Shown here piece after piece: positions 13,401 to 24,734 of a stretch of DNA of 64,000 bases. The stretch comes from Pachypanchax playfairii (taxonomy: Eukaryota; Chordata; Actinopteri; Cyprinodontiformes; Aplocheilidae). The DNA lies in assembly GCA_006937955.1 (NCBI GenBank), contig SSNP01000005.1, positions 3,413,475 to 3,477,474 on the forward strand. The letters are read 5' to 3'. Made by a program: the position numbers and the translations under genes. How positions within the stretch are numbered: the first letter of the stretch is position 1; the number at the start of each line of letters is the position of its first letter. A model generated the notes under the pieces. It saw only the letters and a program-made list of their open reading frames with translations. It ran no database searches and was not told the DNA's origin.

Positions 13401-14924
13401 CATTAACTGCCTCCAGACAGAGGAACCCTTTTAGTGAGGCACAAGTCCTCTTTTCTATTCCTTGAAGGAAATAAATTCCTTCAAACTGAAAGTTTCATAT
13501 TTATGCATGTGGTTTTTACAGATTCATAGATTTTGTCGCTCCTTTTTTTTTTTTTTAACAGACTTCATTGTTGCATTTTTCTCCATTTTTATGGTTGACA
13601 CCTATTTTAATGTTTCGTTTTAGAAAGAGGTCTGGTTCTAATTCTAGAAAAGTCAACTTTATTGTATATTATTTCTTACAAATGCACAACATTCAGCAAA
13701 AATTTGATTTACAGTTTACAAACAAAATCTTAAAGCAGTAGGCTACTAAATAACTTTTAAAACTTTAAGATACAGTTTTGAAACTTGTCTAAGTGGATAC
13801 TCACCGAAAAACATGTTCAGCTTCATATTAGACACTCTGTGCGCCTTCGATGGCTTTACAATACACTAAAATAACTTCAGTAATTCAGGTCGCAGCCATG
13901 AAGGTGTTCTGACGATTTATGCTGCCCTGTAGAAAAAGGCTGCCATAGTACGAATTGACAACTTACTTCATAATAAGATGTCATTAGATGTTTATACAGT
14001 ATTCTTGTTTATGGTGAGTGTGTCCTGTTAATTATTTAAGCTTATTTTTATGATTCTTCCCTGATATTTTTTATATAAAAGCCCTCTGGGTCCTTGTCGG
14101 CCCTTGTTGGGTCCTTCTCCTCTGGGTGTGTCCAAACATTTGCCTGTCGCTCTGATGATGTAAAGAAAGTAAAAATAACATTATATTTAGTGTTTCTGTC
14201 CTGGAAGAATTTATTTAATAGGTAAATTGTATTTAGCCCCAGAGTCATAGACCAGTCCAAGATGTCCATGATCTCAGTCTAATTGGTCACTGTGACTCTG
14301 ATATTCTTTGTTTTGTCTTGTGATGCAACAAGTTTTATGTTTAAGCAACAAAAAAACTAATTTTGTTGAAGTGAACGCATTTGGCTGAAAACTAATATAC
14401 GTACTTTATACTAATTATATTTAATACTAATACTAGTATGACTTTACAATGAATGTAGGTGGAATTCATATGTTGGACATTTATTAGTGTGCATCTTAGC
14501 CTAATGCTAAGCTGCTACAGTGTGTGGCAGTGCAGCTGGATCAGCTTCAGTGTTTTATAGGACGAGGCAGAACAGAACGGCTTTTCTCCTCCACAAAATA
14601 TAATCCCTTCGTTCCTGTTAATGACAAGACAGATGGCTTTGTCTCGTAGCCACTATGAAACAGAGACGTGTTTGAGCCTATAATTTGCATGCATATTAAA
14701 GTATTTATGAATCGAAAAGGATGCCAGTCAAACCAGAGTGTTAAGAGTGAGCTGCTGGTGAAGCTGATGTATGGGGTAAGATTACAATCAAAAAGATGCG
14801 TATTATTCATCAACAATTTGTGCATAAGCAGCAATTTGTAAACTGTTGTTTCCACCAAATCATGAGAATTCAAATTAAAAAGTTATAAATTCAACAATCC
14901 ACAAAAAATTCCAAATTTACAATC
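10441..14924. other. Intergenic, no gene seen
   Basis: AT-rich DNA with only short ORFs. The T-rich stretch 12295-12790 is translatable over about 65-80 codons in places, but it resembles no domain and is probably an old repeat. An X-box-like palindrome at 11618-11631 is described under findings. Confidence 0.5.
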
Positions 14925-15213
14925 ATCAGCTGTACCTGCTTATTCCTGTTCAGCATCGCAGGGAGCTGATGTCACCAGGCCGTCACAGGGCCACATAGAA
15001 ACAGACAAACACTCACACTTAGGGACAACTTAGAGTTGCTAATTAACATTAAGCATATTTTTGGTCTGTAGGAGGAAGCTGGAGTCCCCAAAGAAAACAT
15101 GCACATGCAAAGGGAGAACATTCACACTCCATGCAGAAAGGTCCCAGCCAAGGTTCAAACCCAGGACCTACTTGCTCCAAAGCAACAGTGCTACTGCACC
15201 ACCGTGCATCTAA
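14925..15213. repeat. Teleost interspersed repeat, nearly full copy
   Basis: Recognisable pieces run in the usual order. They are a CTTATTCCTGTTCAGCATCG start, GGGCCACATAGAAACAGACA, TTAGGGACAACTTAGAGTTG, GGAGGAAGCTGGAGTCCCCA, a GGTTCAAACCCAGGACCTAC block and the end CTACTGCACCACCGTGC. This family is very abundant in fish genomes. Parts of it recur in this window at 18041 and 57127 (left half) and at 43983 (right end, opposite strand). The ORF of 70 codons here is incidental. Confidence 0.75.
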
Positions 15214-18040
15214 TGGTGAATCTAAAGTCTTTACTGAGTTTTAATGGCCAAGATTCAATTCAACCAGATTTTTACGTTGGTTCACCTGAAATAAGACAGA
15301 ATTTGTTTTAAGATTTAGTTTTGTGCACAACACAGTTCAGCTGACAGTGATCCACTTTTCCAATCAGGACAGTCACACCAGAGGTTTTATTTGAACCGAC
15401 GCAGCTTCAGTCACGTCTCAAAGTGGTTTCATGTTGTTTCAGGTTCCACTGCAGAAAACTGATGCTACAAGGTTTACTTTTCTTTTTCATTGAATTTCTT
15501 TTGTTTACAGCCTTTCCAAAGATAAATAGTTTTTCTTCAAACCAGATGTTGTTAAGAGAAAGTTCTCATAATCAAGGTTCCTTCATAATGAAAACATGTT
15601 CAGAACAAATTCTGACTTAGCAAAGCAGCATATTCCTGGTTACTGGACGGAGGTGAATAAATATTAACTTAACTCTTAAAAACTGAATGAAATTATATAA
15701 AAAAATACTCCACAAATACATGGAATGAGCGTTTTCTTAGGTTGAAACTGACATCAATGAGCTTTAGATCAAACAAAATTATTGCAAAAATGCATATGAG
15801 GACTGGGGATAATGATTTACTTCTATAATCCGTCTGTATAGAAAAAATTCTGATGTTGGTTTAATCCTATAGATATTTGACATTGTCTGCTCTATAGTAA
15901 AGAGGCTTGACAACAAGGATTTTAGCTTTACATGATGCAGGAGTCTCATCCCTGACTTAAGTACCATTAAAAGTTCTTTTTTCATACACAAATTAACATT
16001 GACTTTTTCACACTGCATACATTAATCTGTTATAGATTAATTTGGATTTTAATTTTAGCAGCATGAAAACATTAAATGAATGCATACATTATATGTGTTC
16101 GGTGGTTTATCAAAATGATGCCCAGAACAAGGCATGGTGTCATTAATGCTGGTGTTTTAATAAGTTGATAACTTTTTTCCAGTCTTTGGAAGTTTAAAAA
16201 GTTTAAGAAGTTATTTCTAGGCCTTGTATTATCAGGCTTCAGGGAGGTTTTGAACCTTTTTTTAAAGAGTTTTTCTGTGTTAAGAAGAATCAAAGTCTAA
16301 ATTTGGTTGCATTCTTTGGGTCATTTTACCACAAATGGCTGACAGAGGAGATGAGTTCAATGACCGTCTGAAAATGCTGTTTTATTTCATATAAATCTGC
16401 TATTTGTGTGTGAAATTTATAACAAATCAAGAAACCCCAATAAAATAAAATTCCCATAGAAGATTTTAAAGTGCAAGGGAATTACACGAATGAGAAACCA
16501 GTTAAACTGTTTAAAATTTGAAGTCTTGCCAACATCCAAATTACTGTTGACCACATGGTCTTCCTTGCCAAAGGCTTTCAAACCAATGAGGGTCAGTTAT
16601 GTGTGATAAGCTGAAGAGGACCGTGGAGTGAAAACACTTGGGGAGTGGATCAGCTCAAAGCCTCTTTAATCTCATAATCTTTAATAGAGTGGCTCTTGTT
16701 AGCTGGTTCTGGCCCCAGAGGAGATGTCCACTGTGCTCTAGCTCCTCTGTTCCTGCCTTTTACAATCACATCAACATGCATGAACACAATCAATGACTAC
16801 AATGTTTGTTTACACATGCAGATGCTGGAGGCAACAGAAGTGAGCCAAACAGCAGCTAACAAACTCCTTTTGCAGCTCAAAGATGAAAGATGCTGGATAG
16901 AACTAAATCACTAAGGTAGCTAGAAGACCTGTTTTTTTCTTGTCTCATTACTGTTAATCACTGGTTCATCCTTATAATAAGAAAACTGTTAGTGTTAAAT
17001 CATAATTTTGTAAGGAAAGACCTTAATGATCTCATCAAAGTCATTTTTCTGTTCACTTTAATGTCTACAGCTACTGTGGGATTTGTTTTATATCATTTGT
17101 CTCATTGCTGAAGACTTTCTGTCAGCCAATAGCTGCAGGCCATCTGCAGATGTATACAGATGCATTTCTTATTTGAAAACTGAATCTCTGTGCTGCAGAC
17201 AAAGACCAGCTGTGTGAGTGTGTTGTGATGTAACAAAATATTGTGTTTTCTGTGTTTTTATTTCCTTTTTATATGAAGTAAAAATGAAGATATTTTAGGA
17301 ACTTTGTGTTCCTGGAAAAATCAAGTCGATAAAGCAAACACCTTTTTTTCTTTTAATTATTTTAACAATCTCCCTTCCTGTCAAATAAGACTGGACTTTT
17401 TTTCCTCATGATGCAGTCAGACAGAGCAGAGAGTCATTTTCTTTCTCACTCAAAATGTCAAATCTCTGATTTTATCTATGCTGCAAGAGAATCACACCAC
17501 TTCACACCAAAACGTACGAGATCTACAAAAGTTAACAGTTCAGATCCAAATACTTGCAATCAAATTCAGTATATTTCAGTTAAATTACAGTTTATTCCAA
17601 TACAGTCAGATAAACTTATTATTAAAGACAAATACTTTATTTCTACTGTCCGTTTCCTTGCAGATTATCTTTTAGACGTTTTCCAGTCTGCTTTAAAAAA
17701 CACTATTTTATTTTAACACTTTTTATTTATATCACTTGCAATGATTGTAGATGAACTTGAACTAACTAGTAACCATTAGACAGCAGTTCTGGCTTATCAT
17801 TAGCCAGGTTTTATTGAGAAAAGAAATAACAGGGTCTTTTAATGTATACATTACTTTCCAGATCAATGTTTTACAATGGGATAGTTCCCTTTTTTCAGTT
17901 TTAATCTGTTGGAGTTGAAGAGGTAATCCAACCATTAAATCAGAAATGTAGGAGCAGGGAAATAAATGCATGAGAGCAGCACTCCAAGACCAAGACTAAA
18001 CATCACTGCTTTGGAAATCTCCTAGCTGCAACACACTAGA
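15214..18040. other. Intergenic, no gene seen
   Basis: AT-rich sequence with short chance ORFs only. The longest, at 17408-17716, has no signal peptide, domain or plausible splice context. Confidence 0.5.
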
Positions 18041-18255
18041 ATTGATCCATCCATCATCCATTCATTTTCTTTACCCACTTGTTTTATCGCAGCATTGCCA
18101 GGGGAGACGGCGCCTATCTTCAGCAGTCATTGGGTGAAATGCAGGGTAAACCTGGATAGGTTGCTGCTCAATCACAGGACACTAGAATCACAAAAATAAT
18201 TACATCAACAGCACAAGCCCATAAATAACCCATGACTTGAATTCAGGTGCGTTGA
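18041..18255 (+). repeat. Left half of the abundant teleost interspersed repeat
   Basis: Begins with CCATCCATCATCCATTCATT and continues with TACCCACTTGTTTTATCGCA, GGCGCCTATCTTCAGCAGTC and TGGGTGAAATGCAGGGTAAA. This is a diverged copy of the family whose fuller member lies at 14925. The right end has decayed. Confidence 0.7.
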
Positions 18256-21200
18256 AGCAATGAAAACATCAATGAACCAGACCTTTAAAATCTATCAGGA
18301 AAACAGAATGAGGACTTGCTTTAACACTAGAATGATGTGAGCAGTACTTTTTTATAAAGTTCATGTTAAATCTCAAATAAATGAATGTGAATACATTGTG
18401 TTCTGTAGTGATTGAAACATGTCGGCTGCGTGTAAGAGGATCAGCATCCTCATTAAGTGGAGCTACCGAGCACAGAGCAGCTTTATGGATGAGATAAGAG
18501 CAAGTCAGGTGGACAGACGTCACCTCAGCTACGTCCTCTGTAACAGCAGCTCGGGCTTCCTATACACATAAACAAACTCTGCTTCTTAAAATCATAGAAC
18601 TGATGTTAGAACGAGCTACTGAAATGGGGGTTAGATCCTGTGGTCAGAGGAGACACACTGAATAAATGAACATTATATTAAAACGCTAGATTCAGCTTTC
18701 AAATCATCTGGATCTCACATGTTTTAATTTAACAGCAAAGCAGCTTTCTGCCCCAGAAAAGACACATTTCAGCAGTTATATCTGTAATGCTATTTCTCTT
18801 TGTGAAGTAACAGAACTTTTCTAGCATAAATAAAATGTCAGTCTTTCTTTGACATTTACAATTCTGATAACAACAGTCAGAGCTTGATGTATTCAATCCA
18901 GGACAGAGATATTTATTCTTCAGTACTTGTGTTTTTAGCTGCTTTTAACCAAAATCATTTCCACAATCTGCAGACATTTGTAGTGTAAATGTCACAGACA
19001 GCTCATCAGAAGAGGCCCAAGTTATTTAGACCTGATGGCTTCAGAAAGTGCTGGTGCCTTTCAAATATGTCTTAATCTGATGAAAACTTGAAAACAATCT
19101 GAACATCAGAGGATGCAGACAATTAAAATACACTTAAGATTCAGAATACAAATATAAAAAGTACTTCAGGTTGTTTTTCTGAGTCAATGATTAAAGGTAA
19201 TGCCTATGAACAGATACATGTAGGCCTGCAGTGTCCTGAAGACTGCAACTAAAATCAGCAGTTTTATCATTTTTTTGATTTTGGTTATGATCATAATACA
19301 TATTTTCTACAACAGGCAGAGTGTTTGCTGTTGAGGATTTTGGAAGGTACTTTTTGTAGTGCCTTGAAAAGAAAATGATCCTTAAAGAGTTTCCTTTTAT
19401 CTCGTCTGTTAGCGTGAAACATGAGCTAACTGCAGACAGTTTGTTTGACTCAGGAGAAGACTGAGTGCATGCAGCATGATGACTATTTCTTTTATGTGTT
19501 CAGAGTTGCAATCAGCATCAGCCACCTGTCCATCCCCACTCAGCTCTGACTGGTGAGGGTGCAGCTATTACATAACAGGAAACTCTTTATGGTCCAAAGG
19601 ATCACTCCGTCAAACTTGAGCTTCCTTTTTAATCTAACCCTCATTCGACGAGAAGAGCATTTTGCTTCAGCATTCATGTGGCATACAGCCTGTGGAAGCA
19701 CTGTGAAGTGCTTTTAGATGCATGATTGATACTTTTTCGAGCGCAAACATCCTCTGAGGAGGCTGAAAAACACTCACATACACACAGAGACTCAGAAAAA
19801 AGGTTGAATGATGATGAACTCTTGTTATAGTCCTTCAGATAAATTACAAAGTACCCCAAAAGCTGCACATTGTCCGATGGGTCTATTAAGACATAGCTCT
19901 TACTCATCTAAAAGGGCGGGGGGGGGTCCTCAGTTTGTGTGGTGGTGAGTATGAGAGGCGGTGGTAATGCTGTGGGAGTTATTACTGAGAAACTGCTGAC
20001 TAGCTTATATTCAAGTCACAGAATAGAGGCCTCCTTTCCTTTGACTGATCACCAGGAGAAAAGCAGACCAGAATCTGAATGAGCTGGTCCATCTCAGCTG
20101 CAGTAAATCATTATGTCAGTGTGTGTATTGGTTGGTAAAACATCCTGAGGGCCTTGCTTTGTAAATTTCAGGTTCCTAGACTTTAAACACATGAAATATT
20201 TTGGTTGACTCTCCTTGGGTTTTGCTAAACAAAACCTAGTTTTTAACTAATTGCATTGAAAAAAAATGGTTAAAAAACGTTTCCACAGCCAGAGAGTCTC
20301 CTTTGAGTCATGATGACATCACTTAAACCATCTCATCTCAACTCTGCTGTATTCTGGATTTTTTGGGAAGGAATTCAGGAGCTCAGAACAGAAGTCAGCA
20401 TTTCCAACTCCTCGTAGGTGACATAGCAAATTAAATTTAAACATGTTTTCTGAAAAAAGACAAATGTTCTATGAATTAAGCTGAAGACAGAAACTGTGAC
20501 CCCTTTTCCAACATTTACAACCTGACTAACATCAGGATGATGAGACAAAATGAGCTCATCTTGTTTCACTGCTTCGTCATCTACCAATCATGTCCAGGAG
20601 GCTGTGATGAAAATATTATTTGCTTTGACCTAAAAAGAGTTGTTATTGCTATAGCACAAATGTTGGTTTTTGTCTCATTCTATTTAGTTTTTTGGGTGCT
20701 GAAATGGGTCTTTTTATGATTAATTCCAATAAAGCATCAATACTGAATGAGCTCAGAACAGAAAAAAGATGTTTGGAGATAAAACGTTCTGGGAAAAAAT
20801 GTAGGTTTGAATCAAGCATGAGAGTATAAATATGTTTAGACTTGGTTCTTTCAAAGTAAAAGGGACTTATTTTGTGCATGTGCAGATAACAGCTAATCCT
20901 GATAACCTTTTTTCTTCCAGGGTCAGATTTTGCTCCATATTTTCAGAAAGTTTAAAGTATCAAAGCGGCTGGAAGTATGACATAACAGGCAAGGATTCAC
21001 AGTTTTACATTATTTATGATCTACAGCAGTGATTCCAAAGCAGGGTTTACTTTGGCAGGTTCCATGGGGCATTTTAAAAGATCACATGGGGTGATTGAGC
21101 GAACATGAAAGGCAACAGTGCAGAGAAGCTCTTAGCAATGCCGTAACTCATAAAAAAAGATAAGTTAAAGGATCAATTGACTGTTTAGCCAAAATGTGCT

Positions 21201-21466
21201 AAAGATAACCAGTTAACAGGAGACTACACAGAAATGGGTTAAGGTATATAAACTTTGAAAACAAACTGAATAAATCATGTCTAAAGTCAAACTTTCTTGC
21301 AAAATGATTTATTATTGTTGGCGTTCTTTTTTATTTTTTCATTTTCTGGATTGAAAAAGTAGAAAAGTGATTAATTAGCAGTTTTCTGTGACATTTTCCC
21401 TCATTATGTGATGATTTTAGCTTTTTTTTTTTATAACATGTGAACCACTTAGGTAATTAAACAGCA
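18256..21466. other. Intergenic, no gene seen
   Basis: Short ORFs only. A G-run (GGGCGGGGGGGGG) occurs at about 19914-19926. Nothing else stands out. Confidence 0.5.
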
Positions 21467-21809
21467 TTAAAGAAGCCATTTCACACAAATTTTATGACTT
21501 TGTGTTTATTTCTGAAGTATTAACCTCTAATATGAAACATTTTATATCCAAAAAACGTTAGGAAACACTGATTAAAAGACCTTTCAATCTCTCTTGCCTG
21601 AAGATTCGTCTGGTTTCGGCCGGCTTCGGGCTGCAACTCATTTATATTCTCGGGTGTTATCGCCACCTGCGTAGTTTGAGAGATAAAAACTGAAAGAGAA
21701 GATGTTGACTTGTTTTCACACCCACTATGAAGATAAGAACACCTGTGGAGCTAAAATATTCAACAGAAACCTCAGAAAAAACTTTTTTTAATGGAAGGGC
21801 CCCTTTAAA
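21467..21809 (+). mobile_element. Non-autonomous inverted-repeat element, short copy
   Basis: A 343 bp block bounded by TTAAAGAAGCCATTTCACAC on the left and by AATGGAAGGGCCCCTTTAAA on the right. The two ends are imperfect inverted repeats of each other. The block is the reverse complement of 49041-49597: shared segments include CACCTGTGGAGCTAAAATAT and GTTTTCACACCCACTATGAA. Compared with that copy it lacks about 200 internal bases. There is no coding capacity, so it would be a MITE-type element mobilised in trans. The superfamily is not determined. Confidence 0.75.
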
Positions 21810-24439
21810 CAGTTAAAGGGAGCATAAAAGCACAATTCTAATTTAAAACATTAAAATATGATTCATTCCAGGCGGGACAAAATTAATTTAGGATTTTTAA
21901 TGTTCATTTAAAACCTGATGTGTAACAGTCTATTAGCGTAAGTGACAATCAGAAAATCAGATGTTTTGTTCTGTCAGGAGTTGGTTTGATTCAATAATTG
22001 CCTGTTTCCATTGTGTAACTTATTTTGTGGGCACTCTTATTGTGAAAGGTTTCCTTTTCCTCTATGAAGATTGCATCAAGTCTCTTTCTCTTTTTTTTTT
22101 TTTTTGTTCTTTTTTGTTGATTTTCTTGCATCACTTGTTCCACACCTGTTTTGAGTTTTATTGATCGTCTATTCTCGTACAGTCTAAATCATTTAACTTC
22201 CTTCTCAGCACACATTTTATTATTTTTCTTTCTCCTTCCTTCCATTATCAAAATGTAAATTTGAGGCTAAATTTTGTTTTCATAACAAAATTCAAGGATA
22301 ACCTTACAAATTATTTTGATTTTATAGAACAACTAAAGTGAAATTATGACGTCCCGGCGAAAATAATCAATGAGGTCAGCTTTCATATTTTCACAACTTG
22401 TTTCCACATTTTGTGACGACATGGCATCTTTCTCCATGTTTTTCACAGATTACTCATGTTTCAGCTGACGTTGTCCCTTCTGGAAATCTGAGGATTTTGT
22501 CTGACAAAGTAGATTCACTTGCAAAGAACTGTTATCCTCTCTCCCACTAACTGAAACAAGGTGCTGCTCACATAGCAAATCACACTATCTGAGTCACAGA
22601 TCACCCAGCCACAATGATGTAAGCTCCCACAATCCCTTGTGTCCCAAATTCATTGTTACAGCTCTCTTCGTCTGTGTTCACTAATCTCCTGCTTCAGTCT
22701 GCAGGCCTGCTGAGGACTCCAGAGGTCAGCCTGTGGGCTTGCAGCTCTAATACCACATCACAAAATGCTTTCAAGTCCTGCATCTTCTCCTCTTTATCTC
22801 CCAATATGTCTTCTCATCATTTTGATGTTGGAGTCAAAGCTCTAAGGAAAAGATGTTCCAGTTAAACTTTAGATCATTTAGGTTTGAAATAAATATGGGA
22901 GTTAGTGCAGAATCAGCCAGTTAGAACATTTTGATTAATTTGTGGTAATTTCCCCTGCCAGTCCACAGAGAAAGTCGTTCTGCCACATTCGTGTTACATT
23001 AGATTTAGTACAAATATGAACTCTCCACTAGAACAGCAATTTGCATAAGTCAGCTCCTAGAATTTTATATTAGAAATAAAAGATCACTAAACACCATCAC
23101 ATACACGAACAGCTGCAGAAAGAGAACAGCTCTGCAGCTTCAATAAAAGAAAGATTTTGTCAAGCATTAAAATGTGTCACAGCCTTCATTTGGATTCAGG
23201 TGAACTCAGCAAGAGAACCAGTTAAGAGTCTATCAAGTGCAGCTGGATGAGTGGTGAAGTCCCTGCAGCTGCCTCAACATGTAGGAGGTTCAAGCATCTG
23301 TACTTAAAGGCGTCTGGAGTGGAAAACAACAGCAGAAAGAGCAGCTTTTTGGCTTTTCACTTGTCTGTGTTCACCATCACACAATGTACCAGATGTTGCT
23401 GACTGAAAAGAAATGTAAAAAAAATCAAATCAATGAAACACTGATAGTGATGCTGAACTAAAGGAAACAGGAGGAGATATTGATCAAACAAGACAAAAAG
23501 ATGCTTTTAGACACTTTCAGGAGGAGCGCTTAGGCGTTTTTTCTGATTAATCAATAATCATCATCACTGCAGCTTTCAGAGGTTTAAACTCATTTTTTTT
23601 TTCATGGGATTTATTTTCAATAATTACAAAATTCACTGACTTTACGTTGCATATACTACACAATTATTTCAACAACTCATACAGGTTTGATATTTTTATT
23701 GCACTGGAAGGTTTAATAGAGCAATTAGCTACAGTACATGGATTATTAATAAAATCTACATTATAACAAAACAGTGAACAGATAAAATGATGTTTTCTGT
23801 GTAGAAATGGCAGACGTCGGTAGTATAAGGAGGAGGTCAGTATATTTTTCATTGTCATTGCACAGACATGTATAAAAAATAGATTAACCAACACTGTAAA
23901 TGCTGAGAACAAAAGAAATACTGAGATTTTGACATTTCAGTTTCATTATTTTGATATGTCTCTAGTCTGTCCTTGAATGTGTTTCCTTCCCAAGCAGGAT
24001 ACACACTTCTTTCCTGCTCATCTTCACAGCTGCTGATCAGTCATCCAGACATTCCAGCAGATGTTTTTACACCCAAGTTGCTCTTCTAGCAATCACCCTC
24101 GCTCTACAGTACGTATTCTCATCCTCACCCTCTGTTAATCCCCAAACACACACTCGAACTCTGTTTTTGTTCAGTAATCACTTCAGAAAAAAATCATCTT
24201 TTGTTAGTCATTGATGTTGAGCACAGAAAAAATTAATTACATTTTAGATATTTTGAACATTTGCTTTTGTTTTTCTGTTGAATTGACTGTAAATATGTTA
24301 GAATAATAAATACTGCATTAAGTATTACTATTTCCTGGTAAGATTAATAGCTTTAAAAAGAAAAAAGATTGGAAGCTGGATTTTAGAAGCTGGAACTTAT
24401 GCATGTGCAGTATTGATCCCAGCGCTCCTCCCCATAAAA
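21810..24439. other. Intergenic DNA upstream of the putative smpd3 promoter
   Basis: AT-rich, with a long T run at about 22089-22105. No gene or clear repeat was recognised. Distal regulatory DNA for the downstream gene could lie here, but nothing in the sequence proves it. Confidence 0.5.
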
Positions 24440-24529
24440 CTGTTTCCAAAATGTGGGCGTGGTACCGATGGTCGCTATGGGGAAATGGGCGTGGTGTCGT
24501 ATTTAAGCAGTGACGTGAGCAGGAGCTGT
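24440..24529 (+). promoter_or_regulatory. smpd3: Putative smpd3 core promoter
   Basis: This is the start of the only strongly CpG-rich block in the left half of the window. Two GGGCGTGG boxes (24455-24462 and 24487-24494) match the GC/CACCC-type site bound by Sp/KLF factors. They are 32 bases apart, about three helical turns. A TATA-like TATTTAAG sits at 24500-24507 and a half-CRE TGACGTGA at 24511-24518. A start site about 25-30 bases after the TATA-like box would fall near 24530. Linking it to smpd3 is inference: it is on the same strand and no other gene follows before the smpd3 coding exons. Confidence 0.55.
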
Positions 24530-24734
24530 TCAAAGTGGTGTGGTGCTGAAGAGACAACTCTGCTCGGCGCTCATTCAGACCGCGACTGGCTCGCAGCTCG
24601 GTCTTTAGCCCGCTTCGCGGCCGCCAGCCGCTCCATGAACGCTGAATTTCACCGCCTTAAATCGGGCTCCTCTTTTTTTTACGACTCAGCACCGGGGGAC
24701 ACAAAAGAAACGCATGTGGGGGAGATTTCAACTA
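24530..24734 (+). other. smpd3: Putative non-coding first exon of smpd3
   Basis: GC-rich and CpG-dense (including GCGGCCGC near 24618), then an abrupt return to T-rich DNA. It ends at a strong 5' splice site, CTA followed by GTAAGT, with the GT at 24735-24736. Short ORFs cross the block, but none continues into a recognisable protein, so it is best read as 5' UTR. Mammalian SMPD3 also has non-coding 5' exons separated from the coding exons by long introns, which fits. The exon start is estimated from the TATA-like box. It could instead belong to an unrecognised non-coding transcript. Confidence 0.5.

Noticed and set aside
14547..14873. A 108-codon minus-strand ORF
   Set aside because: No recognisable domain or signal peptide, in gene-poor AT-rich DNA; consistent with chance.
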